In this document: piece by piece, positions 1 through 14,300 of the stretch
Numbering within the stretch: the first letter of the stretch is position 1
How the letters are laid out: every line of letters starts with the position of its first letter
Assembly (NCBI GenBank): GCA_037951165.1
Contig: JBBDHG010000169.1
Coordinates: 718,501-782,500, forward strand
Direction: 5' to 3'
Length of the DNA stretch: 64,000 bases
DNA from: Lophius americanus
Taxonomy: Eukaryota; Chordata; Actinopteri; Lophiiformes; Lophiidae
The notes under the pieces: generated by a model
Database searches by the model: none
Told to the model about the DNA's origin: nothing
Seen by the model: the letters and a program-made list of their open reading frames with translations, nothing else
Translations under genes and position numbers: made by a program

Positions 1-654
1 GAGGCTCCAGGAAAGCAGAGAGCAGAAGTTGTTCATCAAGACAGCTGAGATATCTGTTAGATATCTGCCGGAATATCTATTTACAGCTTCGAGAAAGGAT
101 TAGATGCATCCTGTTCTGAGTGTCTGTGTCCGTTTCCTCTCCTGCCCTTGTTGCAGCCAGACAGACGGTATTGCCTCTGGCCATGCGTCGATGATGTCAC
201 CAAACTCATTTCATCACCTTTTTTTTTTTAAGCCATTTTCAAGTTTTACTTTAATATCAGACACAATTATGACGATACAGCTGTCATAAAACATGACACA
301 AAATACATTTACAGTGTTTTTCTTTTAAGCTGAGAAGGATGTGTCCAATCCGATAACACGGCTGTTGGGAGGTTCTGTATCCCGTTCCAGCAGGTTCTGC
401 TACAAGTGTCAGATATATTATGTCCCCAATGAGTTACAGAGAGCAAAAGAAATCCAGATTCTTCACCCGCAGTGGTCCGCTCCACTAGTCGCTGAGCACA
501 GTCTGTGAAATATTTGTGTGTTTCCACTGAGCCCCATAGCTCCGCACCCACTGTGGAACATCGGGTGCATCGAGAAATGAAGTAAAAAGTCACAGTTCTA
601 AGAATCGGTCTCCTCCGAGTTTAATAACTAGTTCTCTCCTTTTTGTGTTTGCAG
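1..654 (+). other. alcam intron (partial), no exon seen
   Basis: I looked for the V1-domain exon (human motifs such as LSISNARISDEKRFVC) in all + frames and saw none. A short T10 run lies at 219-228. Taken as intron sequence running into the exon at 655. Confidence 0.55.
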
Positions 655-719
655 AGAAACCCTCGCCGCTCCAGATTATGGACATGTCAGAGGCGTTGCA
701 GAAGGATAAACAAGTAACG
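655..719 (+). CDS. alcam: alcam exon: start of V2 domain
   Basis: Acceptor tttgcag before 655 and donor gtaaga after 719. The first two bases complete a split codon (presumably Glu); the exon then reads KPSPLQIMDMSEALQKDKQV plus T and ends in phase 0. This corresponds to the human stretch starting SKPEIVSKALFLETEQ. It is the leftmost coding exon visible in the window. Confidence 0.82.
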
Positions 720-2411
720 GTAAGACTCAAGTTTTGTGAAGTGTATTTGTATATCGCCAAAATGCGACAAAAATGATGAAACATCGGACGACGATCCATA
801 GGAACCTGCGGGATTATAAACCGCAAGGACGCCGTCGAATAAGTGGAATTAGTAACGTGCATTTTTTGAGACATGGAGGTGTAGAAAAAGAGAGAGGGAG
901 ATGAGAAGAGAGAGGCTCAGTGCATTATGGGAAATCCCTTTCCAGCTACTCAGTTCCATATTTAGGCAGGAGGTCCTGATTTCTTCTGAAATAATTAACA
1001 TTTTATAACAGTCTCCACTGCTGAGAGTCACAGGAATGGAGCGTGAGGGGTCTTAAGATATGCCTGAAGACTATCACGCCATAGCACACCTTCTTTTCAA
1101 AGAAAGTTTGAACTGTACCTGAAGACATCGGGGCCATGGATGTAAACGTTAACTAATAAGGGAAACTTCTGATTCTCCTTTAGAGTTTATTGGTACATGA
1201 TGAATCCTGCGCCGCAAATCACCTGAAAAGCTGAGGATTCTTTTGGGTTTGGGGGCTTTTACAAGCACCTGACATTTTTCCTACTTAAACGGAATCATTA
1301 TTTATGGCAGGGGAGGATCGGTGCATTAAAAAAAATCTTAAACGTTAAATCATTATTTAACGAGCTCAGAGAGAGTTATGGTCTTCCTACCTCAGCAGTA
1401 ACGAAGGTGGATGTAAGAACCATTAGGTTTCATTTATTCAGCATAACTCAAAAACTATTTCATTCGTGTTCACGTCTGTAACTTCGGACATTTGCGACAT
1501 TTCTGTCCTTTTAAGTTCATTTGTCGCCTCAGTCACAATTTGAGCCTGAGTCGGAACAGAAACTGCAAATACCAAAAATCGGAACCAAGCCTCTGCAGAT
1601 CGAACGTCTTAACCAACGTCTCTGAACGTAAAGCGTCGTCCACTGCTGAGACCCCCGACCACGCCTGAGAACATTACCGAAGTCTTACTTCATCATAATG
1701 CGTAAAGTCATTTTACATTCGGCGCAGAGTGAAACTATCACGATGGGATAATAAAGAAGGCAGTGAGATTCAAAGCTGAAAATTCTATTCACGTTTATTT
1801 GTACGACTATTAATCACCAGCTAGAACGTCGTGTTTTCGGCCGCCATATTGGCCCCTGCTTATCGGAGCGAATGTGCTGAATGTGCAAATTTTCAATTTT
1901 CTTGTTTGTCCCGGGCGTAGTTGATAAGAAATCTGATGTGAGTGCAAAGTAATGATGTGGTGACAGATTACTGAAGTCAAAATGTCTCCTGTGCTTGCGA
2001 CCAAAATGCCTTCTTATCGGAGAGCACTGATGCAAAAAAACGCAACCATGTCAGAATATGACAGCAGAAATGTGTTGCTGCACTTTGTCTGCCTCCTCTC
2101 TCAAGCAAGCCGGGGGTTTTTTTTGTTTCCCACCACATGCGGCGCACACTTATTTATTATGGATTAAGTGAGTGCCGCTGCCTCTGTTGGTATTTCCATC
2201 TAAAGATTCAGGTGCTATTTGACAGCTATGAAGGTTTTGCAGTGAGCTGGAGAGAGATTTCTTGATACGCAAGTTGATTTTCAAAGAAGGAGAAGTTGTA
2301 TTTTCATTTGATCGCAAAGATTCTTACCATTCTTAAAATAATTATACTAGTAATTATACTTGCTGTGGTTGTTTGAACAGATAACGGCTGTTACCTACAT
2401 GTCTGTGTATG

Positions 2412-2476
<65 letters not shown>

Positions 2477-5400
2477 CACACACAATCAGAAGGATACTGC
2501 TGCTTTCAATGATAGGGGATTATACGTTTAAATAAATACTAAAAGTATGTTTCAAAGGCCGTCGGGACCGATGACCTGCAGCGGCGCTCTTTCTTTTCTT
2601 CTCTTTTTATCGCAATGTAAACATGGAACACAGGAATAGAACATAGGCGTATTTTATCCAATTAAAATAAAGGATGAAAACAACAAAAGAAAGTGACATA
2701 CACTTAAACAAAGGAGGGGAGGTTTCAGAGGAATATACATTTTCCACTTCTGCCAGAAATCGTTCATATTTTACTGCTTGAAGCCTCGTGGAAAAGGTGA
2801 TTTTTTTTTTCCACTGCATTGATTTCACACGTAATGTTTTGCCAATCCTGCCGAAGCCTTTTCTTTGTGATGGCTTTCCTTGCGGCCGCAGTCAGTGTGC
2901 CAAACAAATATTTTATTTTGAAATTTGTAAAATGTTGAATGCGGGAGCCCAGAAATGAGCTCATCCCTGTTTAAAGTGATTTTTGTTTCTTGTATTGTCT
3001 CCAGTTCTGCCTGAATCTTCTGCCAAACATGTATTACTTTAACACAAGCCTAGAATATGTGATAATGATGAGCTTCCTGTGTGCCACATTTCCTCCAGCA
3101 GCTGGAAGAGCCTAAAGGATGAGAGCTCTGACCAGGATTGATAAAATATCTACTAAGACTTTCCCAGCCGAACTCTCTCCATGTAGTTGAACTGGAAACT
3201 GAAATTCACAGTATTTTTATCCAGCCCTCATCTGAAAGGCAACCGTTACTTTCCTTTTCCCACCCCCACCCCCTCCATTTTTGTTTCATATAAGTGGCAC
3301 TTCCTGTTTTAATCCCCTATATAATCTAGAAATTACCTTTAGCCTTGAATTAGTCACATATACACAAATTTAATTTGTGTATATGGAATAAGCATCATGA
3401 ACTGGAACCAACAGGTGGACAGTTTTTAAATATAGGATCATCTCGATGACATCATCACTGATGATGAGGAGGTTGTTTTTCTGTGTAGGAATACTTATCA
3501 TAACGCACTAATTACATTAAGATGACAAATGACATAAAAATAAAGTGCTTATAATTAGATTTTAAACTGTCGATAGAGTGAGATAAATAAATAAAAGCAA
3601 TGTCAAAAGAAGATAATGAAATCAAGTAAATGTTTTAAGTAATATAAATACATTTAAAAGGTTATAAGACTCCACATCTATGGAAGATTGTTCCGGCGAC
3701 TCGGTGCAGAGCGGCAGAAAGCTGCGTGGCCAAAGGTTTTGGATCTGGTTGGCTTGAACAACTACAAGGGAAGAAGCAGAGGATCTGGGAGGTCATCCTC
3801 GTTCATAAACTTTAATCATGTCTCTAAGATAGTCTGGTGCGATGCCATGTAGGGCCTTATAGACCAATATGTATGTTTTTTTTAATGAATACGAAGAATA
3901 AGAGGTAGCCGGTGCAGTGACATTAAAATATGAGTAATAAAATCTTTATCAGGCTCAAAATCCAACCGACCCTTCCATGACCTTTTACTCCTTCCTCCCC
4001 ACAACTTAATTTAAATCCAGCGATGTCGTCACACAAACCGTCCAACGGGCCTGGAGGATCACGTGACCTACGTGTCTGTGAGGTGGAGGCAGAAACTCAC
4101 TGGAGCTGCTGAGTACATCAGACTGTAACCTAACAAGAAGATTATATTACCTTAGTATCCATGGAAAGAAAGAACCTTCAATGCGACACATGGAATGAGA
4201 GGGAGACTGAGGTGAAATTATAATAATGTTGAATGAGGTGAAGTGAATTTGTGGCAAAAAAAAAACCCCATATAAAAATCCTTTTTCTCCTGTACTACTA
4301 TTGTATTTGCTAATAGGGCACTCAAAGATGTGTTTCCGGTGAATCAGAGGTGATGACTGTACGAAAGGATCTGAAAAAAAGGCGTTTATGAAGAAGGAAT
4401 GTTTTCATGACTCACTCCTTATCTGGTTCGCACACAGCGTGATTCCTCTACCGCGGCTGACCTTCGTTTCTGAAGATCTAACAGCTAGACGCAGGCAGAC
4501 GGTGCATTCACCAACGCACAGAAGAAAAAAAAACTAGTTCATTCCTGAATGAGATATTTGTTTGTTTCTCTGGCTCCCATCCAACATTCTCCTGTTAATG
4601 CTGGAGAGCAGACATGGGTTATACAACCCCCAGGACGGAGACATTAAGTCTTCATGCAAATGGATTCAAGACTGAAACTGGCCACAGATGGTATTTAGTG
4701 CAGGGTTGTATTTGCTGCCTAGGATAAAATGCTCATTCCGGGGGTAGAATAGCCCAGGTGAAAGACACCAGATAACATTATATTGGTGTTCTGTGAAAAT
4801 AGTTGCATAATGTTCAGGTTAATGAATGACAGACTTCATCACTTCCTTTCTAACAAGTTCAATCCTGCGTCTGTCTGCCTGCCAGCATTCAGACGCACAC
4901 TGACGTAAATGAAAAGGTTTTTTTCCTCTTCTGTTCTCATCAGCTGGGGACTTGCATTGCAGCCGATGCAAACCCTGCACCTATGATCGCTTGGAAGAAG
5001 AATGGAAAAACCTTGGTAGCTGATGGGAGAGGTAACTCAGACACACCCAGATACTCTCACAGGGGCGAGTTCACAGCCATGACACATATACACATGCACC
5101 TTATTGGACTCTGAAAAATAATCAGCACTCGCTCCTTGTTCTTGTCTAGAAGGAGCGAATGTTGTCAAATGTCAAAACCTGATATTTCCGTGAAACCACA
5201 GCTTCTTTCTGATCATTAGTTTCCAATTCTGTGGTCTAATCTAAACCGTAACACATCTGCCTGTGCAGATAAACCAGCCAGATGCTTGTACTATTGTAAA
5301 ACTTTGAAAACTCAATTCAATGTTTTATTTGTCATCCCTTCCCGCTGCAGTCGCGGTGGTCACGCCCAGCATTAAGGTGAATACAACCACAGGTCTCTTC

Positions 5401-8400
5401 ACCACCTCCTCCACCCTCCAATACATGGCCGCCAAAGAGGACAACAACGCGGTCTTCACCTGTGTGTCCTCACACGAGCTGGGCCAGGACGAATATGAGC
5501 TGGAACCTTTTCCCGTTCACTGTAAGTGAAATACAGTGCCGTTAGCAGGCTGCATTAGCGCATTACACCCGGGAGCCGCCAAGAGCCCAAGGTGGTCTAA
5601 GGTTGCATTACACCGCCGGCAAGAAGCTTTTCCGCTCAGTGATGAGGGAGTGGTTGAAGAGGAGATGTTGACATTTGAAAACTGAATGAAAGCAGCTTAA
5701 CTGACGATTGCGTTTTGATTATTGGTTGGGCCTCACTCTCCGGCGTTGGGCTGTTTTTCCAGCAGGTACTAGAGCAGCAAAATAGCCCGGAGGCTGTAAT
5801 CTGCTACAATGCTTCAAATAGAAACATTTACCTTTGAAGTTGAATAAAATAAACATAGACCGTGGAGATGCACTCAGCTGGTTGACCCACTTGTCGGATG
5901 ATGGTGTGTTTTGCCCCCCCGACACCTGCAGTTTAAATTCCTCAGTGTCTATGAGCAAAAAAATGCTAAACGCTAAAAAAGAAGTTTGTTTGATTTGTAT
6001 TTCATGTGACCGTGGTGTGTCTTTTATTTTCTATTCTTTACCGGTGACACTATGTCTCCCTTAGCTTTAGATACTTTCTGTGAAAGCATGGAGGTCTGTA
6101 GAGAACAACTGGGCATGGTAGGTCTCAGGAAACTATCGATGCAGGGAACAAAGTGCTTGCTGAGCTTTTTGAGTCGGGCTAAAGGATTTTCCAGGATTTG
6201 AGAGTTTGGGGGGAATTCCGACGGGGAATTACAGCCGGTGCACTCCCTGCTTTCCTCATCACATCCCTGATACCCTCCACCCATGGCTGATCAAAGGCTC
6301 GATAGTCTCACTGTTTGAAATAAGACTTCAACTATTTCATTGTTGCTTCTTTTTGTGCTTGTTTGATGGGAATTATCCAGCTGATACAAAGTAAAGATGG
6401 AATATTTCTAATGGAATGTTGCTGGGATGCTTTGCCCTTTTTCTGCCTTCTGAACTTCTCAGATCCACCAGAGAAGATCAGCCTTCAGGTTATGTCCAAG
6501 GGGCTCATCGCAGAAGGAGATAATGTTACACTCAAGTGCCACGCTGACAGCAACCCTCCACCCAAGTCCTACTACTTCAATGTCAAGGTCAGTTAAAGCC
6601 CAGCCCAGATTTCAATGTCGAGCAGCGAATTGCTGTTTGATTCGGATTTGCTTTCACGCCAGCCATAGTGAGGCTGTTTTTGTTCACGGCTGTATTCAAC
6701 AATGCTAACAGGCACATTTTCTGTAATTTGTTCCATTTTTTTGAGGCTTCTGTTATCAAGCGGACCCTCCATTCATTTTGTCCGTTCATCAAATCACATT
6801 TGAAGATGAGTCATTAGAAATAGCTTTTAGAAGTATGAAAAAAAAAAAAGGATCCTCCGGCGTGGAAAGTTGTGCCCGTTAGAAATCGGCCATCGTTGAC
6901 TGTGGCTGCCATTCATTTCCACTTATCACAAATTTGAATTTCCCTTTCCCTTTTCTTTTTTTTTTTTTAAATGGAAAAAAAAGTGGAAGGTTGAAAAGAT
7001 AAAATTCAAAAGATAACCTAGAAAATTAACGAGGATGGTGAATGGTGAAAAGACTTTAATTGCTTCTTTTTGAATAATTGCTTTTTAAAAGCCGTGTATA
7101 CCCTATCCATCTTACTCCGATGAACTTAAAATGATCATTCTCATTAATAGCTAATGGGGTGCAGGATGTGAAATAATACATCATTGACGAGGCAAATCTT
7201 TAATTATACTACCTCCAGTGATCCCCCAGCTGTGTGTTTCTGCTGTCTGGGTCATTTAAAGGTTCAGTTTGTAGAATTTATTGGGATATCTTGGAATATG
7301 ATATGCATATTCATGGTTTTATTAGTTTGTAATCACCGGAGACTACAAATCTTTGTCCTTTGTCCTCGAGAACGACCCCTATGTGTCTACAGGGGGGGAA
7401 GTGGCCCCTCCTCTGTGGAATATGCTGTGTTTGCACAAGATCCTATATCTGACATATCGTGCATTAGCTCACATGTAAGCTGGACTTAAAGTTTAACAGA
7501 CTCATCACAGTCGGAGAGGACAGGGAATGTAGAAAAGAAGTAATGATTTATTACAACGGACGATGTGTGATAATCAATCTATTAGAAAGCCTTTGGCGCT
7601 CAGAAGCTCAGAGAATGAGTTTGAAGGGTCTCTGGCCTGAGCAGCAGCATGGAATCTCGCCCCTTTGGAGTTTGGATGCCGGTGGTGGTGGCTGATGACT
7701 CTGCTGACCAGGCGGAGATGGGGTGGTGGATGGCGCGTGATCCAGAAGCATGAAAGAACTAGATGAATGTATGAAGGAGTCATATTTAAATACAGCAGCT
7801 GACCGTGATGGGCGGAGCATGAAGGTGTGACACAGTGATTGGACGGATGAGGCTACCCGAATTAGCGAAGCTGATATCAATTGATGACCCCGACGGTGGA
7901 GCAGGTAGGGGATGATGGAGTGGATTGAGCAGTAACTAACTGTGCAAGAGGAAAGTCTCTGTTTGCCTATTTTGTGGCAAACAGGGTTCGATAGATGTCA
8001 GAGGTCAGAGTTCCGGCAGTTTGCCTACGAACAAAAGTCTACATTATCAACTTATATTCTTACCAGCTTAATTCCACATCAATACCAGCAAATGACCTTA
8101 CTGTCTTCCTGTCTTATGTTAAGCACCACCTACACACTGGAAAGCGTCGAAAACTAAAGCCTTACGTGACAAATCTGATTTGCTATAGATTTATTTATTT
8201 TATTTATTTTTATTCTTCGTGGTTGTTGTGATAGTCTTTGTCAGTAAAGAGTTGTTTAATATGATAAAAAAGATTCTCCTCCATGCTTGGATAGGGAGGG
8301 GTGAGCTGTGATGACCTCACCCCCACTCAGTCCTACAGTATAAACCTTTAAGCACGAAGCCCAGTAGCTTAAATTCATTCACTATTTAAATCTCCTGCAG

Positions 8401-11102
8401 GATCTAATGTTGTGTGTTGACAGGTAACTGCCGGAGGGGATGATTAATATCATGCTGGGTCGTGTCTCTAAATCTGCTGTAAATCATTTGTCCAGTTGTT
8501 TGACGGGCGTGTGAATAGAGCCCATCATGCATTGCTGATGTGCGATAAGGAGAATTATGAACAGGTGTCTCTTAAATTGCAGGGAAAATATTACATTGTT
8601 GACCCTAGACTACGTATTTGTGAATAGTTCAATCCCTTGCTGCTACTTCTACTTGCAGATCGCATTGTGCCGATAATGCACCTGAGCTCACCTCCTCCAG
8701 GAGAGCGGATAGCTGCAAGTCCATGCATGTATGGAAACCAGCTTTGGGACTTGCTCTGCAACACTTAGCGCCGAGCAAAAGCGTAGAAATATTTTTATAG
8801 CCTGTGTTTAATGTTATTTGTGTTTAACAAAACGACCTACTGCTTATCAAACTGACTTTGTGGGAGGAGAGCATTTAGTTTCAAAAAATAAACAGGCCTC
8901 TAAAGGGGATTCTCCTGCCCTCACTCGCCATTCCTCCTCGTTTCCTGATATGATATTGGAATGACAGAACCTCTCCTCTCTTCCCCTTCTTCCCTTCCCT
9001 CCTCTTCTCTCCTCTCTCTACCAGGGCCAGAAAATGCTGGTGGAAAATTCAGACACTTACACTGTGAATTCCATCAGCAGAGAGGCTGCCGGTGAATACA
9101 AATGCTCCCTGGCTGACAACGAGAAAATGGAGGCGTCTCAAAGCATCGCTGTTAGCTGTGAGTACGCGTGACATATGCACAGCCACAACAAGCAGAGGCA
9201 TCACCACCGCAGCGTCCATGCAAACTTTCAGCCGCTCTTCTACCTTAATTAGGAATGCTCAACTTCCTACACGAAACATCAAACTTTTCTTCGCCGTGAA
9301 TGAAGTCGCAGAAGCAGGTGGATTGTAATTGAATTCAAACCGACGCCAGCCTGGCGTGGATGCAGAGCCTTAAGTGCCAGGCAACAGGGAGAGGAAATAA
9401 TTAGACATTTTTGACATGGAGTGAGGAAAAATGACAAAGTGTTTGGGTGGGCGAGGAGCTCAGACGGTTGATAAGCTGTTTTCCCCTCCAGCCATCCACC
9501 AGCACCCCCTCAAGCAATTACTCCCTCCTTCCCAGGTGTAGCTTTTTCTTTCCGAGCCTTCAGTACCAAGGTATCTTATCATTATAAGAGAAATTAATCT
9601 GACGCACTTTCCCCCTCCTCTCTTCCGCACATGTCACACGTGTTTAACAAAGAAGAGCTTTTTTTCTCAACAACAAAACTCCTAAATAGAGTTAGTGGCT
9701 GGTTAAAAGAAAAAAACAATAGCTCCGTTAATTGGTAGTAGTTGGAAAAAAATGTAAATTTCTGTGTTCTATGATTGACAATGTGTCTTGAGGGAACGAA
9801 CCCTGGCAGAGGAAGTTTTCTTTTCAGGCTAGTCGGGCTGCCAGTTAAGTAAAACTCCAGTGACAGCTAGCACTTTTACATAACACATAATTACATAAAT
9901 CTTCTTTGCAATTATTTCCCTATTCCTGCTGAAATTAAATGACCATTTGCCCCCAAGCGGAAAGATTTGCAGTCGACTACAAATGAGTGTAGAATTGGCC
10001 GTGTTTATATTTTACCGGGAGAAGGGGAGCGTTGGGTGAGGGGAGCGTTCTCGTGGTCTCCGGGCAAACGAGGCTCTTTTTGTTTGAAACGGCACATAAA
10101 TATATGAAATAATGATGCTGGGTCCGATTAAATAGGATCTATTAGCCAAATGAGAACGCCGTTACTGAAATTTCCTGCGGAACAAGTAGAGGTTGTTGCG
10201 GATTAGCTTTTATGCAATTAGCGAAATTAGTGCGGGATTAATTTTTTTGTTTTTATTAAAAGCTGCAAAGTAATTAAGCTCCAGACAAAATTATTTTTCT
10301 CCCCTGTTATCTGCAATGTTTTCATGGATGAATGTCAAGCACCTGTCTACCCCCCCGCCCAACTTCTCTCTGTATCTATCCACCCATCATCCATTCATCT
10401 ATCCATCCATCTATCATCCATCTATCATCCATCTATATCATCTATCATCCATCCATCTATCCATCCATCTATCTATCTATCCATCTATGACCCATCTATC
10501 ATCCATCCATCTATATCATCTATCTATCCATCCATCCATCTATATCATCTATCATCCATCTATCCATCCATCCATCTATATCATCTATCATCCATCCATC
10601 TATCTATCTATCTATCCATCTATCTATCTATCTATCTATCCATCTATCTATCTATCCATCTATCATCCATCCATCTATCATCCATCCATCTATATCATCT
10701 ATCTATCCATCCATCCATCTATATCATCTATCATCTATCTATCCATCCATCTATATCATCTATCATCCATCTATCCATCCATCCATCTATATCATCAATC
10801 TATCCATCCATCAATCTATCCATCCATCCATCCATCCATCCATCCATCTATCTATCTATCCATCTATCTATCTATCCATCTATCATCCATCTATCCATCC
10901 ATCTATATCATCCATCTATCTATCTATCCATCTATCATCCATTCATCTATCTATCCATCCATCTATATCAATATATAATCCATCCATCTATCTATATCAT
11001 CTATCATCCCATCTATCTATCTATCCATCTATCATCCATTCATCTATATCATCTATCATCCATCCATCTATATCATCCATCCATATCATATCATCTCTCT
11101 CT

Positions 11103-11143
<41 letters not shown>

Positions 11144-11277
11144 CAGAAGGATACTGCTGCTTTCAATGATAGGGGATTATACGTTTAAATAAATACTAAA
11201 AGTATGTTTCAAAGGGCCGTCGGGACCGATCGACCTGCAGCAGCCTCTCAGCAGCCCGGCTCTCTCTCTCTCTCTCG

Positions 11278-11370
<93 letters not shown>

Positions 11371-14300
11371 TCTCTCTCATCTCTCTCTCTCTCTCTCTCT
11401 TCCTCTCTCTCTCTCTCTCTCATAATAATAATAATAATTAATGACTTGGCTTTTACTTCATTAATTGAAATTAATTCATCACATATATCAACATTTTCCT
11501 TGCAAAGAGATTATTTTATAGAATTATTCAAATGTGTATTCACATCTGAGTGATGCAGTGAATAAATGGACATTATAAGCCTGGAAGGTTAATGTATTTT
11601 TATTTGACAAACATTCAGAACATTTATTGTACTGCTCTTGTGTAAATCTGGCCTTAAATAGAAAAAAATATATATATATATAAATATGACCTAGAAACTG
11701 TGGTATAATTTTTGTGCCTCTGGCATGAATAGAAAAACATTATAGAAGAAACTCGACTCGTACTCGTGGTTTTAAATAAGTGCTTTGTGGCACAGAAGAA
11801 GATATATGAAGCATAAGTTGTTGAGAAGAGCTAAATTCAGAACCTGACATCCAGCAAAAATGTTATACCACACGATATGATTCCTGGTGAGGTGCTATTC
11901 TAACTTAGACTCCAGGACCAAGGAAGAGTTGAGAGTATTTGGAGGCGGAGCCAATTAATGTCTTTTCTCTCAGCCAGTGGGAGAATGACTAAGTTTCTCA
12001 GTAAGATAATAAATAACTTAAACTGACATCAATGAAGAAGAAAAAAACAAATCAAGCACAAGCAGTCGATGCCTTTTTAGGATAAATCTGATTCTGTGTG
12101 TAACTGAGGGAGTAATTGTCCAGGTCTTGATCCCGCAACAATAAAAGAAGGCTGTTGGGTGGAGGTCTAGCTCTCTATTTCGTTTTAGTTTACAGTCATG
12201 TCTGAAAATCTCCGGCTCTTCAGAAAGTGGACATAAAAGCTGAGCTCTCTGAGCAGAGAGTCGCGTCTGAACGTGGACCTTGTGACACGAGTGCTGAATG
12301 AGTCTTCTTCAAGGTTACCACATCATGGCAGCTGTGCGGCTGACGATAAGAGGCGGCGAAATAAATGTGTTTACCTTCATCCAAACTATATGATTGAAAT
12401 GAAATGTCCTTTTAATGTCTTGTTTACTTAGACTTGGACGTGAGTCTCAGTCCCGATGGGAAGGTTGTGAAGACGGTAGGGGACACCTTGCCTGTGAAGA
12501 TGGAGAAGATCGCCTCGGGTGATACTCAAGTGTCATGGATGAAGGTAATGGGGCTTTGATGGAGTTGTTGATCAGAGAAATGTGGCATTGATCTGTCGTA
12601 GGAAGGGAAAGCTGCTTGCAGTACCCTCAGCCTGTCGTCAAACATTATTCAAGAGACAGGAGATGTACTATAACTGGGCCTACATTGTCATCCCCGACAG
12701 CAGGGGTATACCCGCGAAAAGACCCCAATCTTCTGCGGTGTACAAGGAATCCCCCCTGATTGAACTCTTCCATTTAAATGTGTCGTTATGTATAAAAAAC
12801 TTCATATTCATAAGCGCCAGAATTGGTCTAAATCAGACCAACGGAGGAGAAACTAGGACCCAACAACACGCGGATATGAAGCTCCCCCTAGTGTCAGAAA
12901 TATACAACTGCACTTTACCAAAATCGGTCCAGTTCTTGCCCTGAGGTTTATATTGGTATCCATGGAACTACAAAAACATTCAAACACGTGAGGCTACATT
13001 GGGGGCACAGTGGCGAAGTGGGGGGTCACAGTAAGCGCGTTCAGGGTTCAAAAACAGTGTGAATAAGAATATTCATGAGTCTGAGTCAGTGCACCAGCAG
13101 CGCAAAAACACAATATACTGCATACACGTAGGAGAAAAGCCCGATTATGATCGCTCTGTCTGGATCACCCTGGTTGAGCGGTTCTGAGTAAACGCAGAAA
13201 AAGGTTGGGTGTTTGGTTTATTTCATCAACATTCCTGTGATGGTTTTCAGAATGGAAAGGCAGTGAAGGAGCCGGAGTTCAGCAAGCTGACCTACGCCGA
13301 TGCGGGGGTGTACGTGTGTGAGGTGTCCATGGGGGGCCTCATACGAAGAAAGAGCTTTGAACTGCTTGTGGAAGGTTAGTGGACCGCTGTCGTCGCACCT
13401 CGGTTTTTTGATGGCGGTGTTTACGTTAAAATATCCAGTGAAACGTGACTGAGGATGTAACTGGAACGTCGCCGTGTGTTTGTGTCAGGAAAGCCTAAGA
13501 TCACAAGTCTAACCAAACACCGCGCCGATGATGGGAAACACAAGGTCCTGACCTGTGAGGCAGTCGGAGTGCCAGAGCCCAGTTTCCAGTGGAGCATCAA
13601 CAACACCAATGTAAGTGTCATGGCGGGGGTTTGTATATGTGGTTGATGGGTGCTGGACGCATCAGAGGAAACGAGGTGGGGGCTTCAGCAAATGGGAGGA
13701 AGGCGGAGGAAAAATGATGGTGTATCACTTTAAGATACTAAAATGAAATTATTGTTTAAAAAAAAGAAGAAAATAAAGTATTTACATCGATCAGCCATAA
13801 CATTACAACCACCTGCCTAATATTGTGAAGAGATCCCTTTCCTCAATGATCCTCGAGGAAGGGGGGATCCTCCTCATGTTACACTAAATCAAAAGCGTGT
13901 TTTGTAGTATAAACATGTGTGATGAACCCTCACATAAACAGTAAACCTCACCACCACACACATTAAAACAAAAACAACAACAAAACTGTCAAGCTAACTT
14001 AATAATAATTGCTAAAGCTAATCAAATTAAATTTATCTGGACAAATATATGTACTTTTAGTTATATTAGAAAATAGACAGTGAATTTCAATAATTGATTT
14101 TTTTTCTGAAGAAGATATAAAAACTATTTCATAAATGATACTGAAATTCGGCGAGGATTTATTTTTTCCAGTTAACCTTTTTATATTTTTTTATCTCCCT
14201 CTTGCCTCTCATAAACAAAAAAAAATTCACCTGACCTGCCAGTGGTTATAATGATATGGCTGATAGATATTTCAGTTTGACAACCTTCTGCTGTCAGGAT

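Larger units (their letters stand above)
720..4943 (+). other. alcam intron with CT tract and repeat relics
   Basis: About 4.2 kb without a credible exon. It holds a CT microsatellite, a segment duplicated at 11.1 kb, and a probable interspersed-repeat relic at 3690-3950. The rest is unremarkable AT-rich sequence. Confidence 0.6.

Noticed and set aside
1..654. alcam V1-domain exon at the left edge
   Set aside because: No Ig V-type motif seen in any + frame.
6363..6596. 77-codon frame as an independent gene
   Set aside because: Its second half is the alcam C2-1 exon (6463-6587); the rest is intron.
10316..11169. 220- and 281-codon Ser/Ile/His/Tyr-rich frames
   Set aside because: They are translations of the ATCC/ATCT tetranucleotide array.
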